64,000 nt of DNA from JAJYVT01 sp035534455 (GTDB taxonomy: Bacteria > Actinomycetota > Acidimicrobiia > Acidimicrobiales > RAAP-2). Below the pieces are notes generated by a model that saw only the letters and a program-made list of their open reading frames with translations, ran no database searches and was not told the DNA's origin. Numbering within the stretch: position 1 is the first letter of the stretch; every line of letters begins with the position of its first letter. Location: positions 21,396 to 85,395 of the forward strand of contig DATLRV010000011.1 in assembly GCA_035534455.1 (NCBI GenBank), given 5' to 3'. Below are positions 10,382 through 19,495 of this stretch, one piece after another. The position numbers and the translations under genes are program-made.

Positions 10382-12200
10382 GGACGGTCGACCCGATCCG
10401 ACGCCAGCCCCGGGGTGCGAGCAACCGGTAGAGGAGCAGGACGGCACCGACGACGCCCAGGGCGATCCCGACCGCGATCACCGCCTGTGCGAGGCCCAAA
10501 CCGAAGTGGTAGCCCGCGAGATTGAGGTTGATGGCGACCGAGAGCGGCGGGGAGCCGGGCGCGTAGAGGAGCTGGGAGATCGGCAGCTCGAGGAAGATCC
10601 CGCAGAACGTGAAGAGCCACGCCATCACGAGGGGCCGGGAGACGGCCGGGAGCACGCCGCTGAGCCACGCTCGCGCGGCGCCAGCGCCGTGGGCCCGCGC
10701 CGCGTCGTGGAGCGACGACTGCACCTGGGAGACGGGCCCGACGAGTACCCGCGCGTTGGTGGGGAGGCTGGAGGCGATGTAGCCGATGATGAGGAGCGAC
10801 ACCGTCTGGTAGAGGTCGACGCCGATACGCGAGAGGAACGGGAGGTTGTACGCGAAGATGTAGCCGGCCGCGAAGACCACCCCCGGCAGTGCGACGGTCG
10901 CGAGCAACAAGAAGTCGAGCACCGCGGTCGCGCGCGTGCGCTGGCGCGACAGCAGGCGGGCGACGAGGAAGCCGGCGACGACCGTCACCGTCGCCGTGAC
11001 GATGCCGTAGACGAGGGACCGGTAGATGGGTCCCGAGACGCCGGGGATGTGCAGGACGCCCGAGTAGTTCGCGAAGGTGATCCGGGTGGAGGCGCCGAAA
11101 TCCGCAAGGAGCGAACCGGTGACCGCCCCCACCGCCGGCGCACCCAGCGCCAAGGCGTAGAAGAGGGCGACGCATCCCGTCGAAAGGATTGCGCCCTTGG
11201 TGGAGAGCTGGCGACGGACCGCCTGGCGCGTGCGCGCCGAGAGCACCGCGTACGAACGGCCGCGCAGCGCCTTCGCCTGGAGCGCGAGCGGGAGCGCGAC
11301 GGAGGCGACGAGGACGACGCCGATCGCGGCGGCGGCCGGGAAGCTCGGCGGGAAGTTCCCGATGGCGGCGTAGAGCTGGTAGGTCGCGAGAGAGAAGTGC
11401 GAGTTGTACGCCAGGGTGTACGCCACGCCGAAGTCGCTGATCGACTCTGCGAACCCGATGGCGAGGGCGGACCAGATCGCTGGAGCGAGGATCGGGAGCA
11501 CGAGCCGCAGCGAGGCGAACCTCGAGGCCCCGTGCACCCGGGCGGCGTCCTCGAACTCCTGCCCGAGCCCTGCAAGTGAGGCGGTGATCGTGAGGAACGC
11601 GAACGGCACGCAGCGCAGTCCGAGCACCAGCACCACGCCGACCGGGCCCATGATCGCGTGTGTGACGAAGGCAGAGCCGAGCCCGAACCGTGTCAGCACG
11701 CCGTCCCTCACCACCAGGCGCTCCCAGCCGATGCCGGGCAGCCACGAGGGGAGCAGCAGGACCAGCCACATGCCGATCGGCACGAACCGGCGCCCCGGCA
11801 TGGACGTCCGACCGGCGAGCCACGCCACCGGCAGGCCGATGCCGATGCCGATGGCAGCCGCCGCGGCGCTCACCCACAAAGAGTTCAGGAGCGAGACCGC
11901 GGTGGTGCCGGTGAAGATCGTCGTCAGGTACGAGAGGGTGAACCACTGCGGCCCTTGGTCGAAGAGCCGCGGCGAGACCGAGAGCACGAGGAAGCAGGCG
12001 CACGGCGCCAGGACGAACAGGCCCGCCAGTGCCCACAGTCCGAAGCGCAGCCCGCGCGCCGCGCCGGTGAACCGGCTCGCGGAGATCCGGGCGCGCCGGC
12101 CGTGCCGTCCTCGACGTGGCGAGGGCGCGCGCGGCTCGGTGCCTGTCGGCGCCGGCGGGACGTCAGCGGACAACCCCGAGACCGGCTGCGTGACGGTCAC
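10374..12200 (-). CDS. two-domain ABC permease (FbpB/AfuB type)
   Basis: 608-residue membrane protein with two BPD-transporter permease halves, about 12 transmembrane segments. Each half carries an EAA-type loop ('EFEDAARVHGASRFASLRLV' and 'SSLHDAARAHGAGAARAWL'), the contact site for the ATPase. Fused double permeases of this form are typical of ferric-iron importers. An N-terminal cytoplasmic stretch of about 50 residues is Pro/Arg-rich. The gene follows the binding protein by 52 bp. Confidence 0.9.
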   Translation of the reverse strand: MTVTQPVSGLSADVPPAPTGTEPRAPSPRRGRHGRRARISASRFTGAARGLRFGLWALAGLFVLAPCACFLVLSVSPRLFDQGPQWFTLSYLTTIFTGTTAVSLLNSLWVSAAAAAIGIGIGLPVAWLAGRTSMPGRRFVPIGMWLVLLLPSWLPGIGWERLVVRDGVLTRFGLGSAFVTHAIMGPVGVVLVLGLRCVPFAFLTITASLAGLGQEFEDAARVHGASRFASLRLVLPILAPAIWSALAIGFAESISDFGVAYTLAYNSHFSLATYQLYAAIGNFPPSFPAAAAIGVVLVASVALPLALQAKALRGRSYAVLSARTRQAVRRQLSTKGAILSTGCVALFYALALGAPAVGAVTGSLLADFGASTRITFANYSGVLHIPGVSGPIYRSLVYGIVTATVTVVAGFLVARLLSRQRTRATAVLDFLLLATVALPGVVFAAGYIFAYNLPFLSRIGVDLYQTVSLLIIGYIASSLPTNARVLVGPVSQVQSSLHDAARAHGAGAARAWLSGVLPAVSRPLVMAWLFTFCGIFLELPISQLLYAPGSPPLSVAINLNLAGYHFGLGLAQAVIAVGIALGVVGAVLLLYRLLAPRGWRRIGSTVRG

Positions 12201-12252
12201 GGGGTTGTCACGGCCCAGGGCACCGGTCCTCGACTACCGACCGCCGCCGGGA

Positions 12253-13350
12253 TCACTTCGTGATTGTGTTGATGAACCAGTTGTTGATCGTCGACTCCTT
12301 CGGGCCCCACTTGTACGGGTTGATGTGCTGCACCTTGACCGACGAGAGGGACGGGAGCTCGGGCCGGGGCTTGATGCCCTCGACCACCGGGTAGTACAGC
12401 GAGTCGCCGGTGGGTGTGCCTGTCTCCATGACCGCCTGACCGAGCTTCGACAGGACGAAGTTGACGAACTTCTTCGCCTCGGCGATCTCCGTCTTTGTCG
12501 CCTTGGCGTCGATGCCGATGTTGGACGGGAGCATCGTCACCGGGCTCAGGTACTTGACCTTGAGGGTTGTGTCTGTGTGCTCGGCGCCGATGGCCGCGGA
12601 GCTCTGGACCATGGCGAGCTTGATCTGCCCGCTCGCGAGGGCTGCGAGGGTCGGGCCGTTCGTTGTGTGGATCACGAGCCCGTTCTGCTTCAGCTTCTCG
12701 AAGAACTGCTTGCCCTTTGTCACGCTGCCCAGGAAGCTCATCGTGCCGGAGATGAACGGGTAGGTCGGACCCGACTGGCTGGGTGTGTTCATCCCGACCG
12801 CGTTCTGCCACTTTGCGCTCAGCAGTGTGTTCCACGAGGACGGTGGGTTGGGCACGACCTTGGGTGTGTAGGCGATCGCCGCCATGAGGGTGATGCCCGT
12901 CGGCACGAAGCTCTTGTCCTTGGGGACCACCGACTTGCCCAGGGTGTCCCACTTGACCTTCGGCGTGAAGCCCCGCACGAGCAGGTGCTCGTCGTCGAGC
13001 TCGGCGAAGGCTGTCTGCCCGTCCACCCAGAGCAGGCCCCAGTGGGGATTGTTCTTCGACGCCTGGATCTGGGAGAGCAGAGGTCCCGTGGAGTTTGTGT
13101 CGAGCTCGGTCGGGATGCCCGTGGCGGCCTGGAAGGCATGGACCATCGCCTGGTCGTATCCCTGGGCCGAGTAGACGATGAGCGGGACCTTCTTCTCCCC
13201 CTTCTTGGCCGCGAGCGCCGGACCGGCGGTCGCGGCGAGGGTGCCGGCGGCGAGGGCGCCGCAGGCGATGCCCGCCATGGCCACCCGCACGCGCCGGTGG
13301 CGCCCGGGGCGGGTGGTCGTGCCGACCGTTGCGTACCTGCGAAGCTGCAC
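12253..13350 (-). CDS. extracellular solute-binding protein of the ABC importer
   Basis: 365 residues, starting at a GTG with GGAGG 5 nt upstream; a longer in-frame start exists at 13389 but lacks such a site. A twin-Arg-rich n-region, a hydrophobic core and 'AGPALA-AKK' form a signal peptide, so it is exported. The mature part ('VPLIVYSAQGYDQAMVHAFQ') is a periplasmic-binding fold like the iron(III) and 2-aminoethylphosphonate binding proteins; the ligand is not clear. Threonine is encoded by ACA in about 13 of about 30 cases, unusual for this GC-rich DNA. Confidence 0.88.
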   Translation of the reverse strand: MQLRRYATVGTTTRPGRHRRVRVAMAGIACGALAAGTLAATAGPALAAKKGEKKVPLIVYSAQGYDQAMVHAFQAATGIPTELDTNSTGPLLSQIQASKNNPHWGLLWVDGQTAFAELDDEHLLVRGFTPKVKWDTLGKSVVPKDKSFVPTGITLMAAIAYTPKVVPNPPSSWNTLLSAKWQNAVGMNTPSQSGPTYPFISGTMSFLGSVTKGKQFFEKLKQNGLVIHTTNGPTLAALASGQIKLAMVQSSAAIGAEHTDTTLKVKYLSPVTMLPSNIGIDAKATKTEIAEAKKFVNFVLSKLGQAVMETGTPTGDSLYYPVVEGIKPRPELPSLSSVKVQHINPYKWGPKESTINNWFINTITK

Positions 13351-13454
13351 TCGTCCCTCCGCTTCTCCGTCGCCGGAGGCTGTCACCACCAGCGGGTTCG
13401 CTGGAACGGTAGGGAACGACCTTTAACTCGCGGTGACGCCGATGCGAACGATCG

Positions 13455-13465
13455 CTGAAATTCAG
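13455..13465. promoter_or_regulatory. short palindrome in the divergent gap upstream of the ABC importer
   Basis: CTGAA-A-TTCAG lies 105 bp upstream of the binding-protein start, in the 212-bp gap shared with the divergent DapA-like gene. It could be an operator, but it is short and matches no known iron-regulator box that I recognise. Confidence 0.2.
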
Positions 13466-13549
13466 ACGACTTCTTCGCGTCGGTAGGACACCGTGAGGAC
13501 GACGGTGCGCTGCCGGCCCCTCTCCCAGTCGCGCCCCCTGGGCGTGTCG

Positions 13550-13555
13550 TATCGT
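13550..13555 (+). promoter_or_regulatory. -10 box of a leaderless promoter (DapA-like gene)
   Basis: TATCGT ends 7 nt before the GTG at 13563, the spacing expected if transcription begins at the start codon. This decides the start over the in-frame GTG at 13554, which lies inside the box. Confidence 0.5.
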
Positions 13556-13562
13556 GTCGGGC

Positions 13563-14297
13563 GTGGCCCGGATGTCTCCTCTTCCGTCGGGGGTCGGCGT
13601 CGCGCTCGTCACCCTCTTCGACGACGACGGCGGCATCGACGCCAAGGCGACCGCGGCGCACGCCCGGCGCTGCGTCGAGCTCGGCGCCTCCTCGGTGCTC
13701 GTGTCGGGCACGACCGGTGAAGCGGCGCGGTTGTCGGTGCAGGACCGGGTCGAGCTCGCCGCGGCGGTCGCCGACGCCGTCCCCGGGGTGCCGGTCGTCG
13801 TGGGGACGGGCCACCCCGACGTCGACGCCGCGCTCGAAGCGTCGGCGCGGGTCGCCGTCGAGACCGGCGCGGACGCGCTCCTGGTCTACTGCCCCAAGGG
13901 GGCCGAGCCAGCGCCCTTCTTCCGCGGCGTGCGTGACGCGGCCCGGGGCCGCCACGTCCTGGCGTACCACAACCCCGCGCTGGGGGTCCGGGAGCTCGGC
14001 TCCGAGGAGCTGTCGTCGCTCGACGTCGACGGCGTGAAGGACTCCTCGGGCGACTCGAACCGCCTGGCGGACCTCGTCGAGCTGGGTGTCCGGGTCTATG
14101 TGGGCAGCCCCACCCAGCTCTCGCTCGCTGGGTCCTGCGGCGCCGCGGGTGCGCTCCTGGCGCTCGCGAACGTCGCGCCAACGGACTGCATCGCGGCGTG
14201 GAACGGCGATGCAGCCGCGCAGCGGCGCCTCTTCGCGGTGCACCGCCGCGCGGCGGGCGACTTCCCTGCCTACTTGAAGCTGCGCGCGCCCCGGTAG
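13563..14297 (+). CDS. DapA-family (dihydrodipicolinate synthase-like) aldolase/lyase
   Basis: 244-residue TIM-barrel Schiff-base enzyme. It keeps 'SGTTGEAARLS' (substrate carboxylate site), Tyr135 ('LAYHNP') and the Schiff-base Lys159 ('VDGVKDSSGD'). It is about 45 residues shorter than true DapA (about 290) and lies apart from lysine genes, so it may act on another 2-oxo acid. It is transcribed divergently from the ABC importer, probably from a leaderless promoter. The 3' end is 18 bp from the convergent mscR. Confidence 0.75.
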   Translation: MARMSPLPSGVGVALVTLFDDDGGIDAKATAAHARRCVELGASSVLVSGTTGEAARLSVQDRVELAAAVADAVPGVPVVVGTGHPDVDAALEASARVAVETGADALLVYCPKGAEPAPFFRGVRDAARGRHVLAYHNPALGVRELGSEELSSLDVDGVKDSSGDSNRLADLVELGVRVYVGSPTQLSLAGSCGAAGALLALANVAPTDCIAAWNGDAAAQRRLFAVHRRAAGDFPAYLKLRAPR

Positions 14298-14315
14298 GAG
14301 GACACCCTCAGGACG

Positions 14316-15407
14316 TCACTCGCCGAGGACGACGACGGACCTGAGCACCTCGCCGCGCTGCATGCGGTCGAACGCCGCCTCCACGCCGTCGAGCTGGATG
14401 GTCTCGGAGACGAACTTGTCGAGGTCGAGACGGCCGCGCAGGTAGAGGTCGATCAGCATCGGGAAGTCGCGGGTGGGGAGGCAGTCGCCGTACCACGACG
14501 ACTTGAGCGCGCCGCCGCGCCCGAACAGCTCGATCATGGGCAGGTCGATCCGCATGGTGGGAGAGGGCACGCCGACCTGCACGAGGACACCCGCTAGGTC
14601 GCGCGCGAAGAACGCCTGCTCGTAGGTCTCCGGTCGGCCCACCGCCTCGATGACGACGTCTGCCCCGTTGCCTGTCGTCAGCCGGCGGATCGCCTCGACG
14701 GGTTCGGTGGCGGTCGAGTTGACGGTGTGCGTCGCGCCGAACTCCAGTGCCAGGGCGAGCTTCCGATCGTCGACGTCGACGGCGATGACCGCACGGGCAC
14801 CGGCGATGACGGAGCCGGCGATCGCCGCGTCCCCGACGCCCCCGCAGCCGATGACCGCCACGGTGTCCCCACGGGAGACGCGGCCCGTGTTCACGGCGGC
14901 ACCGAAGCCCGCCATGACGCCGCAGCCGATGAGCCCTGCCGCCTCGGGGCGCGCGGCGCGGTCCACGGGCACGGCCTGTCCCGCTGCGACGAGGGTGCGC
15001 TCGCAGAACGCGCCGATCCCGAGGGCGGGGGACAACGGCGTGCCGTCCTCCAGCGTCATCGGCTGGCGCGCGTTGCGGCTGTCGAAGCAGTACCACGGTC
15101 GGCCGCGGCGGCACGAGCGGCAGGCGCCGCACGGTGCGCGCCACGCGACGACCACGTAGTCGCCCGGAGCCACGTTGTCGACCCCGTCCCCGACCGCGGT
15201 GACGAAGCCCGCTGCCTCGTGCCCCAAGAGGAAGGGGAAGTCGTCGTTGATGGCACCCTCCCGGTAGTGCAGGTCCGTGTGGCAGACGCCGCACGCCCGC
15301 ACGTCCACGACGACCTCGCCGGGACCGGGATCGGGGACCACCACGGGCACCACCTGGACGGGCGCGCCTTTCTCGGTCGCCACCACTCCTCGCACGGTTG
15401 CCGGCAT
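14316..15407 (-). CDS. mscR: S-(hydroxymethyl)mycothiol dehydrogenase
   Basis: Zinc- and NAD-dependent medium-chain dehydrogenase, 363 residues, that oxidises the formaldehyde-mycothiol adduct; it implies the cell makes mycothiol. Diagnostic stretches are 'VRACGVCHTDLHYREG', 'FPFLLGHEAAG', the structural zinc cysteines 'CGACRSCRRGRPWYC', the NAD motif 'VIGCGGVGDAAIAG' and 'RGGALKSSWYGDCLP'. The ATG follows a GGAGGGG box; longer upstream reading is not needed. Confidence 0.93.
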   Translation of the reverse strand: MPATVRGVVATEKGAPVQVVPVVVPDPGPGEVVVDVRACGVCHTDLHYREGAINDDFPFLLGHEAAGFVTAVGDGVDNVAPGDYVVVAWRAPCGACRSCRRGRPWYCFDSRNARQPMTLEDGTPLSPALGIGAFCERTLVAAGQAVPVDRAARPEAAGLIGCGVMAGFGAAVNTGRVSRGDTVAVIGCGGVGDAAIAGSVIAGARAVIAVDVDDRKLALALEFGATHTVNSTATEPVEAIRRLTTGNGADVVIEAVGRPETYEQAFFARDLAGVLVQVGVPSPTMRIDLPMIELFGRGGALKSSWYGDCLPTRDFPMLIDLYLRGRLDLDKFVSETIQLDGVEAAFDRMQRGEVLRSVVVLGE

Positions 15408-15481
15408 CGCCCCTCCAGTCGGTTTCGCCACTCCGACGTGGTGAGCGGCGGGTCGCCGCGCCACGTCATCTGGCCGGCACG

Positions 15482-16051
15482 CTATCCAGCCGCGCCGGGT
15501 GGTTGCGATCCAGCGGGGACCACCGCGGCGACCAGGCGCTCGAGGAGGGGCACCTGGCCCGGCAGCAACTTCACGACCGCCGTGTCGAGGCCGTACCACG
15601 CCGCCCGGTCGACTTCGGGGAAGGCACGCCGCCTGCCGGACCGGGGCGGCCACTCGAGGTCGAAGGTGCCACTCCGCACGGTCGACACGTCGAGGTCACC
15701 GCAGACGGCCCACGCGAGCACCCGCTTGCCGCCGGCTTGGACCACCTCGCCGAGCGGCAGACGCTGCCCGCGGGGCGCCGGCGACCCCAGCTCCTCGAGG
15801 AACTCGCGCTCGGCTGCGGCGAGCGCGTCCTCCCCGTCGGCGACCTCGCCCTTGGGGATGCTCCACCACCCGTCGTCCCGCCTGGTCCAGTACGGGCCGC
15901 CCGGATGGACGAGGAGCACCTCGAAGGCCGCCGGCGCGCCGGTGCCCTGCTCGGGACCGACGTCGGGCCGACGGTCGTCGCGCTGCGGGTCGCGCTGCGA
16001 GTCCTGGCGTGAGGCCCGGTAGAGGAGGAGTCCGGCGCTGCGCTTGGGCAC
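15482..16051 (-). CDS. NUDIX hydrolase
   Basis: 189-residue pyrophosphohydrolase. The NUDIX box runs from 'GEVADGEDALAAAEREFLEE', matching G-x5-E-x7-REUxEExGU, and 'RRDDGWWSIPKGE' precedes it, as in the diadenosine-polyphosphate/predicted NTP hydrolase subgroup ('PKGE'). An Asp/Arg-rich insert of about 25 residues sits near the N terminus. The start ATG is the only one close to 'KRSAGLLLYR'. Substrate unknown. Confidence 0.85.
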   Translation of the reverse strand: MPKRSAGLLLYRASRQDSQRDPQRDDRRPDVGPEQGTGAPAAFEVLLVHPGGPYWTRRDDGWWSIPKGEVADGEDALAAAEREFLEELGSPAPRGQRLPLGEVVQAGGKRVLAWAVCGDLDVSTVRSGTFDLEWPPRSGRRRAFPEVDRAAWYGLDTAVVKLLPGQVPLLERLVAAVVPAGSQPPGAAG

Positions 16052-16168
16052 GGGCCAATCATGGCCCCCCTCTCATGGCCCCCTTCCCGGAGCGCTCGCC
16101 CAGCCCCTCCGCGAGCCCTGCCATCGTTCGAGCGTCCGCCCTGCGTATGGTGGTCGGGTGAGCGGGCG

Positions 16169-16834
16169 ATGAGGGTTCTCGTCGCAGAGGACGACGCCGC
16201 GCTCCGCACAGTGCTCGAACGGGGCCTGCGGGAGAACGGCTACGTGGTCGACGCGGTCGCCGACGGTGATGCGGCCGTGAAGTGGTTGCGCGCCTACGAG
16301 CACGAGGTGGCCATCTTGGACTGGCGGATGCCGCTCAAGAGCGGGATCGAGGTGGTCGACGAGATCCGGCGCAAGGGGGTGAAGACGCCGATTCTCATGC
16401 TCACGGCGCGCGACGCTCCGGTCGATCGTGTCGCCGGCCTGCGCGCCGGTGCTGACGACTACCTCGTGAAGCCGTTCGACTTCGACGAGCTCCTTGCGCG
16501 CCTGGTCGCCCTGCAGCGGCGGCCCGCGCTCACGGTCGCGCCCAGGATCAGCGTCGGCGACCTCAGCTTCGACCCCGCCACCCGTGAGCTCACGGTCGGG
16601 GGCGCCCCGGTCGCGCTCACGACCACCGAGCTCGCGATCATGGAGCTCCTCCTGCGGCGAGCGCCCGCAGTCGTCACCCGGCGCTCGATCGCCGTGCAGG
16701 TGTGGGACGACGAGGCCGACGCGATCGGCTCGAACACCATCGACGTCCACGTCGGGCGTCTGCGGTCGAAGATCTCGACCAGCACCGCCAGGATCCAGAC
16801 GGTCCGCGGCAGCGGGTACCGCGTCGTGCCGTGA
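16169..16834 (+). CDS. two-component response regulator, OmpR/PhoB family
   Basis: 221 residues: receiver domain with acidic pocket (Asp8-Asp9), phosphoacceptor Asp51 ('VAILDWRMP'), switch Thr and Lys ('VKPF'), and a C-terminal winged-helix DNA-binding domain ('SNTIDVHVGRLRSKI'). A possible promoter -10 (TATGGT) lies just upstream. Its stop overlaps the kinase start (GTGA), so the pair is co-translated. Target genes unknown. Confidence 0.95.
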   Translation: MRVLVAEDDAALRTVLERGLRENGYVVDAVADGDAAVKWLRAYEHEVAILDWRMPLKSGIEVVDEIRRKGVKTPILMLTARDAPVDRVAGLRAGADDYLVKPFDFDELLARLVALQRRPALTVAPRISVGDLSFDPATRELTVGGAPVALTTTELAIMELLLRRAPAVVTRRSIAVQVWDDEADAIGSNTIDVHVGRLRSKISTSTARIQTVRGSGYRVVP

Positions 16835-18165
16835 ACGGGAGGCGGCGGTTGTGGAAGCACGCTGCCCGCGTGGCGACGGTCGCGGCGCTCGTCGTGCTGG
16901 GGTGCTACGCGTTGTGCGCCTTCGGGCTCCGGGTCTTCGTCACACACCGGCTCACGACGCAGGCAGACGGGCGGATCAACCTGGCCCTCGCTCGCGCGGC
17001 CGACCTCTCGTTGCACCCGAACCCGGGCGCGTCGAACCCGTCCTCCTCGGACAACGGCGACCTCGACGACGCGCCCGTCTTCTTCTGGTACGTACCCGAC
17101 CACGGCAGCGTCGTCCCTCTCGCGGTGGGAGCCCCCGCGCTTCCCGCCGGCAGGTGGAGCACCCGGCCGGTCACCCGGACCGTGGGCGGGGCACCGTTCC
17201 GGTTCGGCGCGGTCCGTCGGGCGCACGGTTGGGTCGTCGCCGGCCAGAGCGTCGCCGAGGTCCGCCGCGTGGGCAGCGCCCTTGTGCTGCCCGAGGTGCT
17301 CTTCGGGCTCCTGCTCGCGCTGGCGACGCTCGTCGGTTCGTTCCTCGTCGCGCTCCGTGCGTCCGCTCCGGTCGACCTGGTACGGCGCCGGCAGGCCGAG
17401 TTCACGGCTGACGCCTCTCACGAGTTGCGCACCCCTCTCAGCGTGGTGGAGGCGGAAGTCGACCTCGCGCTGCGCCGGCGGCGCGCACCCGACGAGTACG
17501 AGGCCGTGCTCCGCCGGATCGCCGGAGAGAGTCGGCGGCTCCGCCGGATCGTGGACGACCTCTTGTGGTTGGCGCGTGCCGACAGCGGCTCCGAGACGAT
17601 CGTCGACGGCGAGACGGCGGATGTCGAGGCCGTGGTCGCTTCCTGCGTGGACCGCTTCGACGCCGTCGCGACGCGCAACGACGTGGCGCTCGGCTTCACC
17701 GCCGAAGGACAGGGGAGCGGGATGGTGCAGGCCCCGGCGGAGCTCGTCGACCGGCTCGCGGGCGTGCTCATCGACAACGCGTGCAAGTACGCGGGGACGC
17801 AGGGCACCGTCTCGGTCCTCGTGCAGTCGGGTCCGGCCCGAGTGGTGCTGCGGGTCGACGACAGCGGGCCGGGCATACCTGCCGACCAGCGCGCCGAGGT
17901 CTTCGACCGCTTCCACCGGGCGACGTCCGGCGCCGAGGGCTCGGGACTCGGCCTTGCCATCGCGGACTCCGTCGTACGGATGACCCGAGGAGCCTGGTCC
18001 GTCGGGACCTCGCCGCTCGGCGGGGCCCGGATGGAGGTGTCGTGGCGCAGCGCGCAGGAGTCGGGGGAGAGGCCACCAGACGAGGTGTCCGTGGGACACG
18101 ACCACCCCGAGGGCGCGCCAACCGGCGCTCGCCGCCAGCAGGACGTCCACCTCGGCGCTTCTTGA
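16831..18165 (+). CDS. sensor histidine kinase, partner of the upstream regulator
   Basis: 444 residues. The GTG start overlaps the regulator's stop. Two membrane segments (about residues 13-36 and 150-172) flank an extracytoplasmic sensor of about 110 residues rich in Pro/Ser. The H-box is 'DASHELRTPLS' with His197; the N-box 'IDNACKYAG', G1 'DDSGPGIP' and G2 'GSGLGLAI' form the ATPase. There is no clear HAMP domain between membrane segment 2 and the H-box. A polar tail of about 40 residues follows the kinase core. Confidence 0.93.
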   Translation: MNGRRRLWKHAARVATVAALVVLGCYALCAFGLRVFVTHRLTTQADGRINLALARAADLSLHPNPGASNPSSSDNGDLDDAPVFFWYVPDHGSVVPLAVGAPALPAGRWSTRPVTRTVGGAPFRFGAVRRAHGWVVAGQSVAEVRRVGSALVLPEVLFGLLLALATLVGSFLVALRASAPVDLVRRRQAEFTADASHELRTPLSVVEAEVDLALRRRRAPDEYEAVLRRIAGESRRLRRIVDDLLWLARADSGSETIVDGETADVEAVVASCVDRFDAVATRNDVALGFTAEGQGSGMVQAPAELVDRLAGVLIDNACKYAGTQGTVSVLVQSGPARVVLRVDDSGPGIPADQRAEVFDRFHRATSGAEGSGLGLAIADSVVRMTRGAWSVGTSPLGGARMEVSWRSAQESGERPPDEVSVGHDHPEGAPTGARRQQDVHLGAS

Positions 18166-18490
18166 GGCGCGGTCCGTCGTGATGGCGCGACGTGCGCAGT
18201 GGCGGGACCCCCGGCCGCCCGGCGCTCCCTCGGTCCCCGGGCCGACCGGGCAGCCCCGGAACGCCCGTCTCGGGCGCGCCGCACACGGGAACGGCGCAAG
18301 GAGTGGGAGCCAGGGGGCGAGGAGACGTTCATCCTGTCGTCACCTCGACGCCGTACCGTCCCGGTGTGCCTTCCCCCCGGGCGACTGCTCTTCGCGCGCG
18401 GCGCGCGGCTTGTCTCCCGGGCATCGTGCGGGTGGTGCGCGTGTCATGGGGGTATCGGGTGCGTGCCCGCGCGGCGAGCGGGGCAGGCGG
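18166..18490. other. 325 bp without an assignable gene after the histidine kinase
   Basis: GC-rich DNA with frames open on both strands. I see no terminator, ribosome binding site or known motif. The same reading frame as the downstream membrane protein stays open through it. Confidence 0.3.
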
Positions 18491-19495
18491 ATGACCGACG
18501 GACGACGGCGCGGCGAGGACGGCAAGTTGGCGGCAATTGCGAGGACGACGGCGTCGGGACCGGCGCGCCAACCCCGGCACGCGCGTGATCCGGAGCTGAC
18601 ATTCGGCTCGGTGCGGCGCCTGGACTCGGGTCCGAGCCCGGACCGGCACCCCGCCGTCCACTGGCCCGACGATCGCCGTCCGCACGCTCGCCGGGTCGAG
18701 AATGCGTCGAGCCCGGTCGCCGGCGCACTGCGCGAGCGCCTCCACGACGAGCCACACGTCGCGCTCGGCGAAGGCTCGTCGCTGCCCGTCGTCCCCGAAC
18801 GCGCCGCCCACGACGAGCGGGTCCCCGCCGGGGCCGGGGTGCAGCCAGAGCGGGCCCCGACGGTCCGCCGCGTGGACGACGTTCGCCCCAAGCGCGACCG
18901 CGTCGAGGCGAACGCCCGGCTCACCGGCGCGACGGCGGCGGTGCTGCTCGTCCTCCTCGCGATCGAGGGCTTCACCCTCGTCCAGATCCACCCGCTCCTG
19001 AACCTCCATGTGTTCGTCGGGATGCTGTTGATCCCACCGGTGCTGCTGAAGATCGGCAGCACCACCTGGCGGTTCGCCAAGTACTACCTGGGCGATCCCG
19101 AGTACCGCCGAAAGGGACCGCCGGTCGCGCTCCTCAGGCTCCTCGGTCCGGTCGTGGTGCTGCTCACCGGTCTGGTCCTCGCCAGCGGTGTCGCGCTCTT
19201 GTTCGTCTCGGCGGGTCTGCGGACAACCCTCCTCTTCGTGCACAAGGCGAGCTTCGTCCTGTGGTTCGTCGTGATGACCGTGCACGTGCTCGGCCACCTC
19301 CTCGACACCGCGAAGCTCGCGCCGCGAGACTGGTACTGGCGGACGCGCCGCCAGATCACCGGTGCGAGCCGCAGGCAGTGGGTGCTCGCTGCGGCGGTGG
19401 TCCTCGGGCTCGTGATCGGCGCGGTGACGCTCCCGCACGCCGCGAACTGGTTCGTCGGGAGTCACCACCCGGTGTCGGGGGTGCACCACCGATGA
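18491..19495 (+). CDS. DUF4405/cytochrome b561-like four-helix membrane protein
   Basis: The last about 200 residues are clear: four hydrophobic helices ('ATAAVLLVLLAIEGFTLVQI', 'LHVFVGMLLIPPVLLKIG', 'GPVVVLLTGLVLASGVALL', 'KASFVLWFVVMTVHVLGHLL') with in-membrane His residues that could ligate heme, as in DUF4405 proteins. The start is uncertain: ATG 18491 gives 334 residues with about 135 polar N-terminal residues; GTG 18839 or 18872 would give a compact protein. Third-position GC is high in this frame from about 18491, which favours the long form, but the antisense frame is equally open. The stop overlaps the next gene (ATGA). Confidence 0.65.
   Translation: MTDGRRRGEDGKLAAIARTTASGPARQPRHARDPELTFGSVRRLDSGPSPDRHPAVHWPDDRRPHARRVENASSPVAGALRERLHDEPHVALGEGSSLPVVPERAAHDERVPAGAGVQPERAPTVRRVDDVRPKRDRVEANARLTGATAAVLLVLLAIEGFTLVQIHPLLNLHVFVGMLLIPPVLLKIGSTTWRFAKYYLGDPEYRRKGPPVALLRLLGPVVVLLTGLVLASGVALLFVSAGLRTTLLFVHKASFVLWFVVMTVHVLGHLLDTAKLAPRDWYWRTRRQITGASRRQWVLAAAVVLGLVIGAVTLPHAANWFVGSHHPVSGVHHR

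Noticed and set aside
9185..13350. Firm assignment of the ABC importer to iron
   Set aside because: Permease type suggests iron(III), but the binding protein lacks a ligand set I can identify and no iron-regulator box is visible, so the solute is left open.
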